Assembly: GCA_944320745.1 (NCBI GenBank)
Contig: CALUIN010000014.1
Span: 1 to 41,696 of the forward strand
Direction of reading: 5' to 3'
Origin: an uncultured Alloprevotella sp.
GTDB lineage: Bacteria; Bacteroidota; Bacteroidia; Bacteroidales; Bacteroidaceae
DNA: 41,696 nt
Part shown: positions 15,787-23,793 of the stretch, in pieces
How the letters are laid out: every line of letters starts with the position of its first letter
Position numbering within the stretch: the first letter of the stretch is position 1
The notes under the pieces: model-generated
The model's input: only the letters and a program-made list of their open reading frames with translations
The model's database searches: none
What the model was told of the DNA's origin: nothing
Position numbers and translations under genes: made by a program

Positions 15787-16962
15787 TCATTTGCTGAACT
15801 TTTTCTCAAAGATGACCTTTCCCTCCTGGTTCACCGTGCGCACGAACACTGCCGCCGGGTCCACGCTTACCAGCGTGGCGCAGGCATTGTCGTTGAGCAG
15901 GATGGGGAAGTTATTCTCTCCGTCGCGGGGCGCACGGTAGACGAACTCATGCAGGTGCCCGCCGATCATGAGGTCTATCGGCTCGCGGTTGAGGATGGGC
16001 ATGTAGAGGCTGTCCACCATGGCGGGGCCGTGGGCCGAGGCGCGGCGGTTCTCGCCGCGCCTGACGGGCGGGATGTGGAGCAGGACGATGCGGTGGCGGG
16101 CCTGGCGGAAGGCCTCGGAGCGCACCACGCGGCGCAACCAGGCGACTTGCTCCTGGCGGTAGGCGTCGAAGGCCGTGATGCGGGAATAGTCGATGTGGGT
16201 GTCGGGCTTGTCCTCGCCCGTGTCGAGCACGATGATGAACGTGTCGCCCAGCCGGTACGTGCCGTAGAACTTGCCCCGCGGGCGGTAGACATAGTTGCCG
16301 TAGAGCCGGGCGTAGCGGCCGCGCGTCTCGTGGTTGCCGCGCACGGCGACGAAGGGTATGCTGCGGGCGAAGCGGGTAACGGAGGTGTCGATATAGCTGG
16401 GGTAAGGCTGGTCCGGCCTGCTGAAATTGCTCAGCATGTCGCCGAGCAGGAACACGCGGTCCGTCTCCCCGACCGGCATCCGGTCAAGCAGGCGGCCGTA
16501 CTTGGCGGCATCGTCGTGCATGTCACTGAGCGTGACGAAGGAGCACGAGGTGGCGGCGGGGTTGTCCGTACGGAAGGTGTACCAGGGTGTAGTGATGGTG
16601 TCGCCGTAGACATTGTTCGAAAGGCGGAAGCGCTTGATGGGGACGGACGAGAGGCGGTACTCGTAGAGCGTGTTCGGCTCCAGTCCGCCGACGGGTATGG
16701 CGTTGCGCGTGTTGTTGGCTTGGACGAGGCCGTCCACGTAGTCCACGACGCGGCGCACCTCGGCGGAGCCTTTCTTGCGCACTTCCACGGCCGAGACGCC
16801 CCGGGCCGACGTGGTGAAGTAGACTTTCACGCCCTGGGCCGTAAGGCCTTGCAGATAGGGGCCGTGGGTGAAGCGGTAGACGGTGTCGGCCGCCTGCTGC
16901 GCCATGCCGGACGCGACGCTGAGGGCCGCGGCGGCAAGGAAGGAGAACAACGCTTTTCTCAT
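15787..16962 (-). CDS. Secreted purple-acid-phosphatase-like metallophosphoesterase
   Basis: This encodes 391 residues with signal peptide MRKALFSFLAAAALSVASGMAQQ. Residues about 30-150 form a fibronectin III-like N-terminal domain (THGPYLQGLTAQGVKVYFTT, PNTLYEYRL), as in purple acid phosphatases. The calcineurin-like catalytic domain follows with all metal motifs: LSDMHDD (DxH), LLGDMLSN (GD), VRGNHETRG (GNHE), LLHIPP (His) and GGHLHEF (GHxH). It should therefore be an active phosphomonoesterase or phosphodiesterase in the periplasm or outside the cell. Its promoter (17020-17027, minus strand) lies back to back with that of the secreted phosphodiesterase at 17179, so two exported phosphoester hydrolases share one intergenic region. 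Substrate unknown. Confidence 0.88.
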   Translation of the reverse strand: MRKALFSFLAAAALSVASGMAQQAADTVYRFTHGPYLQGLTAQGVKVYFTTSARGVSAVEVRKKGSAEVRRVVDYVDGLVQANNTRNAIPVGGLEPNTLYEYRLSSVPIKRFRLSNNVYGDTITTPWYTFRTDNPAATSCSFVTLSDMHDDAAKYGRLLDRMPVGETDRVFLLGDMLSNFSRPDQPYPSYIDTSVTRFARSIPFVAVRGNHETRGRYARLYGNYVYRPRGKFYGTYRLGDTFIIVLDTGEDKPDTHIDYSRITAFDAYRQEQVAWLRRVVRSEAFRQARHRIVLLHIPPVRRGENRRASAHGPAMVDSLYMPILNREPIDLMIGGHLHEFVYRAPRDGENNFPILLNDNACATLVSVDPAAVFVRTVNQEGKVIFEKKFSK

Positions 16963-17019
16963 GTTTCTCTGGTTTTAGGTGGAGGGCCCGTATGCGGGCG
17001 GGCACGGACTTTACGCCTA

Positions 17020-17027
17020 CAAATTTA
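17020..17027 (-). promoter_or_regulatory. -7 promoter element for the metallophosphoesterase gene
   Basis: The minus strand reads TAAATTTG, an exact TAnnTTTG match, about 58 nt before the ATG at 16962. Confidence 0.65.
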
Positions 17028-17131
17028 CGAATTGCCGCCCGCCGCGCCAAGTCCGTGCCGCGGAAAACGCCCCGCCGCGCCGCCGTCCCGAAAAAAAGCG
17101 GGTCGCGGCTGCCGGCGGACGGGAAAAGCCT

Positions 17132-17139
17132 TAACTTTG
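17132..17139 (+). promoter_or_regulatory. -7 promoter element for the secreted phosphodiesterase gene
   Basis: TAACTTTG matches TAnnTTTG exactly, 39 nt before the ATG at 17179. It is divergent from the element at 17020-17027. Confidence 0.65.
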
Positions 17140-17178
17140 TCCCGCATATAGATTCATCCACCTTAAAAAACCAAAGCT

Positions 17179-18081
17179 ATGCCACGTATTCTTCTGCTCC
17201 TGTTGCTGCTGGCCGGGAGCTTGTCCGCCAGCCTGCAGGCTGCGCGCTGGAAAGCCCGGCACGTTGTGCTCATCGCTATCGACGGCTGGGGCGCCTACTC
17301 CGTGCCGAAGGCCGACTCCATCCCCAATATCCGCGCCCTGATGGACCGGGGCTGCTTCACGCTCCACAAGCGCAGCGTGCTGCCTTCCTCCTCGGCCATC
17401 AACTGGGCGTCCATGTTCAACGGCGCGGGGACCGAGATGCACGGCTACACGGAGTGGGGCTCGCGCACGCCGGAGATTCCCTCCGTCATCGTCAACGAGC
17501 GCAATATCTTCCCCACTATCTACTCGCTCTTCCGCGAGCAGCTCCCCGAGGCCGAGACGGGATGCCTCTTCGAGTGGGAAGGCATCAAGTACCTTGTGGA
17601 CTCGGCCGCCGTGGGCCGCTGCGCCCAGGCCTTCGGCTACGACCGGCAGCCCGACGCTCTCTGCCGCATGGCCGAGCAGTACATTGAGGAGAAGCGGCCC
17701 GCGTTCGTCGCCGTATGCTTCGACCAGCTGGACCACACGGGCCACGCCGACGGGCACGACACGCCGGCCTACTACCGCACGCTGGCCCGCCTGGACGGCT
17801 ACGTGGGCCGCATCGTCGAGGCCACGCGCCGCGCCGGCATCTACGACGACACCATATTCATGCTCACCTCCGACCACGGCGGCACGGGGAAGGGCCACGG
17901 CGGCAAGTCGCTCCTCGAGATGGAGATTCCCTTCATCATAGCCGGACGGAACGTCAGGCAGGGCGGCGCCTTCAGCGAGGTCATGATGCAGTTCGACACG
18001 GCCGCGACCATTGCCTACGTCTTCGGTCTCGAGACGCCGCAGGCCTGGATCGGGCGGCCCATGAAGCAGGTGTTCAAGTAA
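17179..18081 (+). CDS. Secreted type I phosphodiesterase / alkaline phosphatase superfamily protein
   Basis: This encodes 300 residues with signal peptide MPRILLLLLLLAGSLSASLQA. The alkaline-phosphatase-superfamily core is clear: VVLIAIDGWG (first metal Asp), the nucleophile region LPSSSAINWASMFNG, CFDQLDHTGHADGH (Asp and His ligands), LTSDHGGTGKGHGG (Asp-His) and a late conserved region. At the position where nucleotide pyrophosphatase/phosphodiesterases have Thr, the third Ser of SSS aligns, so the nucleophile is probably Ser. A neighbour of the same family at 37759-38679 has the usual Thr. It is expected to hydrolyse phosphoesters outside the cytoplasm. It shares its promoter region with a divergent secreted metallophosphoesterase and ends before the hairpin at 18117-18148. 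Confidence 0.85.
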   Translation: MPRILLLLLLLAGSLSASLQAARWKARHVVLIAIDGWGAYSVPKADSIPNIRALMDRGCFTLHKRSVLPSSSAINWASMFNGAGTEMHGYTEWGSRTPEIPSVIVNERNIFPTIYSLFREQLPEAETGCLFEWEGIKYLVDSAAVGRCAQAFGYDRQPDALCRMAEQYIEEKRPAFVAVCFDQLDHTGHADGHDTPAYYRTLARLDGYVGRIVEATRRAGIYDDTIFMLTSDHGGTGKGHGGKSLLEMEIPFIIAGRNVRQGGAFSEVMMQFDTAATIAYVFGLETPQAWIGRPMKQVFK

Positions 18082-18116
18082 GGCCCGTCCCCAGCGGACC
18101 GGCCGGACAAGGAAGA

Positions 18117-18148
18117 GCGCGGCGGATGCAGAAGTGCATCCGCCGCGC
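18117..18148. terminator. Bidirectional terminator hairpin
   Basis: GCGCGGCGGATGCA at 18117-18130 pairs perfectly with 18135-18148 around a GAAG tetraloop. It lies between the convergent phosphodiesterase gene and the membrane protein gene at 18175. There is only a short T-run (TTT at 18153) on the plus side. Confidence 0.65.
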
Positions 18149-18174
18149 CGCGTTTCGCTTCATCGCAGTCCGGC

Positions 18175-18798
18175 TCAGCGCACCGGCGGCACCGGCGCCT
18201 GCGGCGCGGGAGCTCCCTGCGTCAGGTTCCGGTAAATCACGGCCCGCACGCCCAGTACGAACACCGGCAGGAGCAGCACGAGGGCCACGGTGAGCAAGCT
18301 GCCCACTACGCCCATCACGCCGAACACGGACAACGCCACCAGCACCCCTGCTAAGAGCAGCATGAAGATGCCGAAGATGGCCCACTTGTAGCCGTACGTC
18401 GCCTTGTTGCTGCGCACCAGGGCCTCGCCCGGCGCCACCTGCTGGTCTATCAGGATGTAGAGCGCCTGGCTCCAGCCCAGCGAGATGATAATGCCGGGAA
18501 CTATCATGAAGAGGAAGGCCGGGACGAGCGACATGGCCTTCAGGCCGAGCAACGTGAAGTACTCGCCCATGAACTTGCGGTATTTCCCCTCAAAGATGAA
18601 CGTGGGGGAGACCACCTTCCCGCGGCTCAGGGCCACGGGGATGGCGCACATGGCGATGGTCGTGCCCACGTTGATGTAGGGAATCCAGAGCGTCAGGATA
18701 TAGAGGATGACGGCTCCCAAAAGAGATGGAAAGTTTTTTGCGCCGAGAAGGAAGCCTTCGCCAAGGACGCGGAACGGACTGAGCTTTGGTGATGCCAT
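18175..18798 (-). CDS. Polytopic membrane protein of unknown function
   Basis: This encodes 207 residues. After a cytoplasmic-looking start (MASPKLSPFRVLGEGFLLG) there are about five hydrophobic segments: roughly 25-60 (LLGAVILYILTLWIPY, and a second turn with TTIAMCAIPVAL), 85-110 (LVPAFLFMIVPGIIISLGW), 140-160 (WAIFGIFMLLLAGVLVALSVF) and 163-190 (VVGSLLTVALVLLLPVFVLGV). The tail is Pro/Ala-rich. The motif VPGIIISLGWSQALYILIDQ followed by EALVRSNKATYGYKW resembles the DUF975 / GDPD-membrane-domain group of integral membrane proteins. No enzyme motif is seen. It is monocistronic by layout, with its own -7 element at 18922-18929 and a leader of about 115 nt. Confidence 0.75.
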   Translation of the reverse strand: MASPKLSPFRVLGEGFLLGAKNFPSLLGAVILYILTLWIPYINVGTTIAMCAIPVALSRGKVVSPTFIFEGKYRKFMGEYFTLLGLKAMSLVPAFLFMIVPGIIISLGWSQALYILIDQQVAPGEALVRSNKATYGYKWAIFGIFMLLLAGVLVALSVFGVMGVVGSLLTVALVLLLPVFVLGVRAVIYRNLTQGAPAPQAPVPPVR

Positions 18799-18921
18799 AG
18801 CGATAAAGGTTAAAAGGGTGAATAAATAAGGGATTCTCCGCCCGGACGGTTCCCGTTGCAGCCGCGTCCGGAAACACGCTTCTCCCGGCTATCGTCATGC
18901 CGGGAAGGAAGAGACTTGCCG

Positions 18922-18929
18922 CAAATATA
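18922..18929 (-). promoter_or_regulatory. -7 promoter element for the membrane protein gene
   Basis: The minus strand reads TATATTTG, an exact TAnnTTTG match. The start codon at 18798 lies about 124 nt downstream, so the leader is longer than for most genes here. I found no convincing structure in it. Confidence 0.6.
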
Positions 18930-19018
18930 AGAAATCCGGAAGATTACACCCCCGGATCCGCTCTAAAAAAATGCAAAAAGCATATAAAATTCACCTTTTC
19001 CCGTGATGCCGGTCCCCG

Positions 19019-20692
19019 TCAGCCGCACCACACCATGACGACCAGCTGGGCGATGATGACGCGCAGGAACATGGCCAAGGGATAGACGGTGGCGTAGGCT
19101 ACGGAAGCCTTGTCGCCGGGCAGCGTGTCGTTCACGTAGTTCAGGGCGATGGGGTTGGCCATTGCCCCGCAGAGCATCCCCGCCGTAGTGGCGAAGGTGC
19201 GGCTGTCGCAGCGCACGGACACGATGCCCATGATGACGACGGGCACCAGGGTGATGAGGAAGCTGAAGCCTATCCAGCCCAAGGCGGCCGGCTGCATGAC
19301 GGTGGCCAGGAAGTCGCGCCCGGCGTCGAGGCCCAGGCAGGCCAGGTACATGGACAGGCCGAGCGAGCGGAGCATCAGGTTGGCGCTCGTCGTGGTGTAG
19401 GCCACCATGTGGAAGCGCGGGCCGTAGGCTCCGATGAGAATGCCCATGACGATGGGGCCGCCGGCCAGGCCGAGGCGCACCGGGGTGCTCAGCCCCACGC
19501 TCAGGGGGACGCAGCCCAGCAGCAGTCCCAGCACGATGCCGATGAAGATGGTGACCATGTTGGGCTCGTCGAGCAGGCGCACGGTGTTGCCCAGCTCCTG
19601 CGCCACGCGCTTCACGCTCTCCGCCGTGCCGATCACGGTGACGCGGTCGCCCATGCGGAGCACCAGGTCGTGGGTGGCCACGAGCTGGATGCCCGAGCGC
19701 TGCACGCGGCTCACGTTGATGCCGTAGCGCGTGCGCATGTGCAGGTCGCCCAGATGCTTGCCGTTGACCTCCGGGCGGGTGATGACGATGCGCTCCGAGA
19801 CGAGCTTCGAGTCGAGCGCGTTCCAGTCTATGTTCTTCCGGTTCCAGTCCGTCTCGTCGCGCCGGCCGAAGAACACGGTGAGCTGCCGCAGATACTTCGG
19901 CGTAGTGATGACCAGGATGCGGTCGTGCTCCTCCAGGACGGTCTCGGCATTGGGCAGCATCACCTTGCCCGAGCGCCACAGGCGCGACACGACGAACTTG
20001 CTGTTGCCGCCGTCCAGCTCGGCCACGTCGCGGAGCTTCTGGTGGAAGATGGCGGGGTTGCAGATGACGAACGAGGCGATGAAGGCCTGGTCCTCCGTCC
20101 CGTCGCCCTCCTTGGAGTGCTCGCGGCGGCTGAGCCAGCCCTTCATCACGGCCAGGGCAAGGATGACGCCCACCAGGCCGATGGGATAGGTCACGGCGCA
20201 GCCCAGGGCGGCCGTGGAGCTGGCCGCCGCGTCGCCCAGCTGCTTGAACGTCTGCTGCGCCGCGCCGAGGGCCGGCGTGTTGGTCGTGGCGCCGCAGAGC
20301 ACGCCCATCATGTCGGGCAGCGGCGCCCAGCCCGCCCACACCACGGCCAGCGTCATCACCGTGCCGATGAGGACCACGCCGAGGGAGAGCATGTTGAGGT
20401 CCGTCCCCCCTTTGCGGAACGCGCTGAAGAAGCCCGGACCCACCTGCAGGCCCAGGATGTAGACAAAGAGGATGAGGCCGAAGCTCTCGGCGTAGCTCAG
20501 CATCTCGGCGTCCACCCGCAGCCCCAGCGCGCCGGCCAGGATGCCCAGCAGGAACACATAGGTCACGCCGAGGCTGACCCCCTTGAAGCGGAGTTTACCC
20601 AATGCCAGACCTGCCGCGCAGATAAGGCAAATCACAATGACCGCCTGCACGGCGGACGCGCTCAGAAACGTTTCTTGCAACCAACCTAACAT
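19019..20692 (-). CDS. AspT/YidE-type putative transporter with RCK-C domains
   Basis: This encodes 557 residues from the ATG at 20692 (MLGWLQETFLSASAVQAVIV). The architecture is that of the aspartate:alanine exchanger family. An N-terminal group of transmembrane helices (about 1-190) has VFLLGILAGALGLRVD, FVYILGLQVGPGFF and TTNTPALGAAQQT. A central cytosolic part (about 200-370) holds two TrkA-C-like domains (VVSRLWRSGKVMLPNAETVLEEHDRIL and VQRSGIQLVATHDLVLRMGDRVTVIG). A C-terminal helical repeat (about 380-557) contains GCVPLSVGLSTPVRLGLAGG and MLCGAMANPIALNYVND. Such proteins exchange carboxylates or amino acids; AspT of Tetragenococcus is the known example. The substrate here is unknown. 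The leader between promoter and start holds the palindromic array at 20764-20826. Confidence 0.85.
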   Translation of the reverse strand: MLGWLQETFLSASAVQAVIVICLICAAGLALGKLRFKGVSLGVTYVFLLGILAGALGLRVDAEMLSYAESFGLILFVYILGLQVGPGFFSAFRKGGTDLNMLSLGVVLIGTVMTLAVVWAGWAPLPDMMGVLCGATTNTPALGAAQQTFKQLGDAAASSTAALGCAVTYPIGLVGVILALAVMKGWLSRREHSKEGDGTEDQAFIASFVICNPAIFHQKLRDVAELDGGNSKFVVSRLWRSGKVMLPNAETVLEEHDRILVITTPKYLRQLTVFFGRRDETDWNRKNIDWNALDSKLVSERIVITRPEVNGKHLGDLHMRTRYGINVSRVQRSGIQLVATHDLVLRMGDRVTVIGTAESVKRVAQELGNTVRLLDEPNMVTIFIGIVLGLLLGCVPLSVGLSTPVRLGLAGGPIVMGILIGAYGPRFHMVAYTTTSANLMLRSLGLSMYLACLGLDAGRDFLATVMQPAALGWIGFSFLITLVPVVIMGIVSVRCDSRTFATTAGMLCGAMANPIALNYVNDTLPGDKASVAYATVYPLAMFLRVIIAQLVVMVWCG

Positions 20693-20763
20693 GGTCTTTG
20701 TAAGGAATAGTGGTAAAATCCGGGAATCCGGAACCTGACCGTCCGCGGACACGGACGCGGGAA

Positions 20764-20826
20764 ACGGGCCCTGTTCCCGTAGCGGCGGGCCCTATTCCCG
20801 TCACGACGGGCCTTAGCCCCGTGAAG
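20764..20826. repeat. 21-nt palindromic repeat array, locus C (three units)
   Basis: Units start at 20764, 20785 and 20806, exactly 21 nt apart. Cores read ACGGGCCCTGTTCCCGT, GCGGGCCCTATTCCCGT and ACGGGCCTTAGCCCCGT. Unlike loci B, D and E it is not at a gene end. It lies between the -7 element (20860-20867, minus) and the transporter start (20692), inside the predicted 5' leader. Confidence 0.8.
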
Positions 20827-20859
20827 GACGGACAAGGCCCGGCCGGACGGTTCAGTGCG

Positions 20860-20867
20860 CAAAGGTA
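20860..20867 (-). promoter_or_regulatory. -7 promoter element for the AspT-type transporter gene
   Basis: The minus strand reads TACCTTTG, an exact TAnnTTTG match. It implies a leader of about 160 nt that contains three palindromic units. Confidence 0.6.
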
Positions 20868-20963
20868 CGAATAATGTTGAACGTGAGGAAGAAAAACGGG
20901 GCGGCTTTTCTCAGTACCCGGCCGCGGAGCCGCCCCGCCGGCCGGAATGCGATTTTTTATTGT

Positions 20964-20971
20964 TACATTTG
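20964..20971 (+). promoter_or_regulatory. -7 promoter element in front of the broken barrel gene
   Basis: TACATTTG matches TAnnTTTG exactly, in an AT-rich patch 32 nt before the ATG at 21003. The promoter therefore survives although the coding sequence behind it is disrupted. Confidence 0.65.
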
Positions 20972-21002
20972 CCCCCGGAAAAACTCCCTTAACCCCTATG
21001 CC

Positions 21003-22146
21003 ATGAAACCTGTCAAGACCACACTTCGCCGCATCGGGCTGCACGGACGACCTGCGGCGGGCGGCCGACCTGGCGGACTACATCCTGACCCGCCAGACGC
21101 CCGACGGCGCCTACCGCAACGGCAAGACGCACTACACGGCGGTCATCTACGTGGCCAAAGCGCTCATGGAGGTGATGGCCGAGGAAAGAAAGCTGGCCGC
21201 CGAGGGCAACGAGTGGGCATACAGGTTCCGCAAGCACTACCACTCCGTCACGAAGGCCGTGGACGAACTGGCCCGGAGCCTGGACAACATACAGACCGAG
21301 GGCGAGATGACTTTCGAGGACGGCATGATCTCGTGCTCCTACACGCAAATCGCCGGGTTCGCCCTGTGGCAGCCCGAGGGCTCGGAGGCGCGCCGCCGCT
21401 ACACCGAGGCGGCCCGCAAGCTGGCCGGCATGCACCGCTGCCTCTCGCAGCTCGTCGTCCCGGACGCGCGCATGAACGGCGGCTCGCTGCGCTACTGGGA
21501 GGCGCAGTACGACATCCTCAGCTTCCCGGACATGATGAACTCGCCCCACGGCTGGTCGGCCTGGCGCATCTATGGCCTGCGCAGCCTCTACCTGCTCACG
21601 GGCGACTACCGCTACCTGCGGCAGATGACCAACGCCATCGGCTCGTGCATCCAGCTCATCGACCCGGCTACGGGCCGGCTCAACTGGGCCTTCGTCTGCG
21701 ACCCCTACATTCGGGCCGCCGTCTTCGAGCCCGACCCCACCCGGCCCGGCAAGGGGAAGTACACCGAGCGCGTCATCGACGAGCAGTACATGCCCATGAT
21801 CAGCGACTGGTACCGCGCACAGTCCGACAAATGCCTCACGGGCTACTGGGGCTACGACGGCGGCTGCTGCGACAACGACGTGCACGAAATCTTCAAGTGC
21901 CTGGGCGAGGTGATGCTCACTTCGGCCTACGTGCACGAACTGCCGGACGGCTCGCTGGCGGCCGTCAACTGCCGGGCCGAGCGCCAGGGCGATGCCGTCC
22001 GCGTGGTGCCGCAGGAGGACTGCGTCGCGACGGTCTACGTACACATGGAGGCGGAGACGCCCGTGACCGTGGACTTCGCGGACGGACCGCACTCAGCACG
22101 GCTGCGGCAGGGGGCCGTGAGCCGCACACGCGCGGCACGGCTCTGA
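21003..22146 (+). pseudogene. Frame-broken (alpha/alpha)-barrel glycosidase-like gene
   Basis: A normal-looking start (MKPVKTTLRRIG) lies 32 nt behind a good promoter, but its frame does not join the conserved protein. The conserved frame, open from 21007 to the stop at 22144-22146, begins with FAASGC (lipobox-like) and DDLRRAADLADYILTRQTP. It then runs through KTHYTAVIYVAKAL, RYWEAQYDILSFPDMMNSP, WRIYGLRSLYLLTGDYRYL and GYWGYDGGCCDNDVHEIFKC to a beta-rich tail. The first in-frame ATG (21151) falls within a helix and has no ribosome site. The likely history is a deletion, not divisible by three, that removed the hydrophobic signal core and possibly more; an assembly indel is the alternative. 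Repeated helix pairs resemble six-hairpin glycosidases; I cannot name the family. Confidence 0.6.
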
Positions 22147-22175
22147 CTGCCGCGCGCGGCGGCGGAATATGAAAA

Positions 22176-22221
22176 GCGTCAGGGGGATTCCGGCAAGCAT
22201 GTGCCGGAATCCCCCTGACGC
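22176..22221. terminator. 20-bp perfect hairpin between convergent genes
   Basis: The arm GCGTCAGGGGGATTCCGGCA at 22176-22195 pairs perfectly with 22202-22221 around a 6-nt loop. It lies between the broken gene ending at 22146 and dgt ending at 22264. AAAA precedes it at 22172-22175, so on the minus strand the stem is followed by TTTT. It is a good terminator for dgt and probably for both directions. Confidence 0.8.
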
Positions 22222-22263
22222 ATACGGGCGGCGAGGGCCGAAGGCGGGCGCGCTCCCCGGGGG

Positions 22264-23619
22264 CTACACGCTGGGCAGGGAGTGGCCGTTGATTTTGCGG
22301 TAGAGGTCAAGGGCGTAGACGTCCGTCATGCCCGAAACGTAGTCCAGCACGGCCATGATGCGGTCCGCCAGGCGGGGGGCGGTCAGCTCGTACTGCTCTG
22401 AGACTTGCCGCAGCAGCAGGCGGCTGTAGGTGCGCTCCGGCTCGAGCACGGCCTCGGTCATGAGGTCGAGCAGGGTGTAGATGATATGGTAGCCTGCCAG
22501 GTCGATGTCCGTCACCTCCTTGCACGAATAGATGCGGCTGCGGGCCACGCGCTCGCAGCGGCGGTAGGCGGCGAGCAGCGCCGGAGGCAGGTGGTCCACG
22601 AGCGAGCCGGCGAAACGGCCGGCAAGGATGTCGGCCTCGTGGTCCGTGAAGACGCGGACACAGGCGCGCTCCAGGGCGTTGATGGCACAGGAGCGGTAGT
22701 AGGCGATATGGTCGCTCGTGTCGGTGCTGTCGGGATAGGCCTCGAGCAGGCGGGCCGCCGCCTCGTCATCGAAGAAGCCCAGGAAGAGGGCCTTCGTCTC
22801 CTCGCCCGAGAGCAGGCGCAGCTTGAAGGCGTCCTCGATGTCCATGATCTGATAGCAGATGTCGTCCGCCGCCTCGACGAGGTAGACGAGCGGATGGCGC
22901 ACGCCGCGGAGCCCGCCGCCCGCCGGCGCGGCGAGGGGGATGCCCAGTTCGTCGGCTATGCGGCGGTAGCTTTCGCGCTCGCTCTCGAAGAATCCGAACT
23001 TGCAGCTGCCTCCGGCGAGGGAGGAGGAATAGGGGTACTTCACGATGGCGGCCAGGGCGGAATAGGTCATGACGAAGCCGCCGCGCCGCCGGCCGGCAAA
23101 CTGGTGGGTGAGCAGGCGGAAGGTGTTGGCGTTGCCGTCGAAGCGGGTCAGGTCCGCCCACTCGGCGTCCGTGAGGCGCTCGCCCGCGGCGGTGGCATAA
23201 GCCCGCAGCCGCGCACCGCGCCCCTCGCGGAAGTAGCTGCGGATGGCGCGCTCGCCGCTGTGGCCGAAGGGCGGGTTGCCCATGTCGTGGGCCAGGCAGG
23301 CCGCGCTCACGATGGCGCCCAGCGCGCCCAGGTCCGTGGCCCTGAGGTCGGGATGGGCCTCCAGCAGCTCGCGGGCCACGTCGGCGCCGAGCGAGCGGCC
23401 CACGCTCGACACCTCGAGGCTGTGCGTCAGCCGGTTGTGCACGAATATGCTCCCCGGGAGGGGGAACACCTGCGTCTTGTTCTGCATGCGGCGGAAGGGG
23501 GCGGAGAAGATGAGGCGGTCGAAGTCGCGCTGATACTCCGTGCGCCGCTCGGAGCGGCTGCGGTGGGCATCCTCCTTGCCGAAACGCTTGCAGGAAATGA
23601 GTCGGTTCCAGTCCATCAT
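22264..23619 (-). CDS. dgt: Deoxyguanosinetriphosphate triphosphohydrolase-like protein (dGTPase)
   Basis: This encodes 451 residues from the ATG at 23619 (MMDWNRLISCKRFG; the next codon is also ATG). Earlier in-frame ATGs lie upstream of the promoter. HD-superfamily motifs are intact: RLTHSLEVSSVGRSLG (first His), CLAHDMGNPPFGHSGERAI (the HD pair and a second His) and EAADDICYQIMDIEDAF (metal Asp). The N-terminal RRTEYQRDFDRLIFSAPFRRMQ segment is the dGTPase signature. The enzyme would split dGTP (or dNTPs) to deoxynucleoside and triphosphate, adjusting dNTP pools and sometimes restricting phage. It diverges from dut, with -7 elements 65 bp apart, so two dNTP-pool enzymes share one control region. 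Confidence 0.93.
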   Translation of the reverse strand: MMDWNRLISCKRFGKEDAHRSRSERRTEYQRDFDRLIFSAPFRRMQNKTQVFPLPGSIFVHNRLTHSLEVSSVGRSLGADVARELLEAHPDLRATDLGALGAIVSAACLAHDMGNPPFGHSGERAIRSYFREGRGARLRAYATAAGERLTDAEWADLTRFDGNANTFRLLTHQFAGRRRGGFVMTYSALAAIVKYPYSSSLAGGSCKFGFFESERESYRRIADELGIPLAAPAGGGLRGVRHPLVYLVEAADDICYQIMDIEDAFKLRLLSGEETKALFLGFFDDEAAARLLEAYPDSTDTSDHIAYYRSCAINALERACVRVFTDHEADILAGRFAGSLVDHLPPALLAAYRRCERVARSRIYSCKEVTDIDLAGYHIIYTLLDLMTEAVLEPERTYSRLLLRQVSEQYELTAPRLADRIMAVLDYVSGMTDVYALDLYRKINGHSLPSV

Positions 23620-23676
23620 AAGTACATCGTGGCGCCCGCTTTCCCCCGCTCGGGCGGCAGGGCGGCGGCCAGCCTG

Positions 23677-23684
23677 CAAATTTA
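23677..23684 (-). promoter_or_regulatory. -7 promoter element for dgt
   Basis: The minus strand reads TAAATTTG, an exact TAnnTTTG match, about 58 nt before the start codon. Confidence 0.65.
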
Positions 23685-23748
23685 GACAAAAATCCGGGGG
23701 CACCCGCTTTTTTCGGGAAAAGATGGGACGCGGTTCGGGGGAATTGCG

Positions 23749-23756
23749 TATTTTTG
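23749..23756 (+). promoter_or_regulatory. -7 promoter element for the dut operon
   Basis: TATTTTTG matches TAnnTTTG exactly, 38 nt before the dut ATG at 23794. No further TAnnTTTG element was seen in the gaps between the following genes up to 32225, supporting one long transcription unit. Confidence 0.65.
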
Positions 23757-23793
23757 TCATTCAAAACCAACACCAGAGAACCACCCGCCGCTT

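Noticed and set aside
18799-19018. Possible small RNA or riboswitch in the 220-nt gap before the membrane protein gene
   Set aside because: Apart from the -7 element and an AT-rich patch near 18960-18995, no stable conserved-looking structure was found.
20998-21006. ATG at 20998 as the start of the broken barrel gene, in the same frame as the conserved protein
   Set aside because: It gives ATG-CCA-TGA and stops after two codons.
20595-21044. Short frames crossing repeat arrays that read as heptapeptide repeats (TGLRPVV, TGIGPAA)
   Set aside because: A 21-nt unit is seven codons, so any open frame through an array looks like a heptad-repeat protein. The frames are not consistent between loci and have no start signals.
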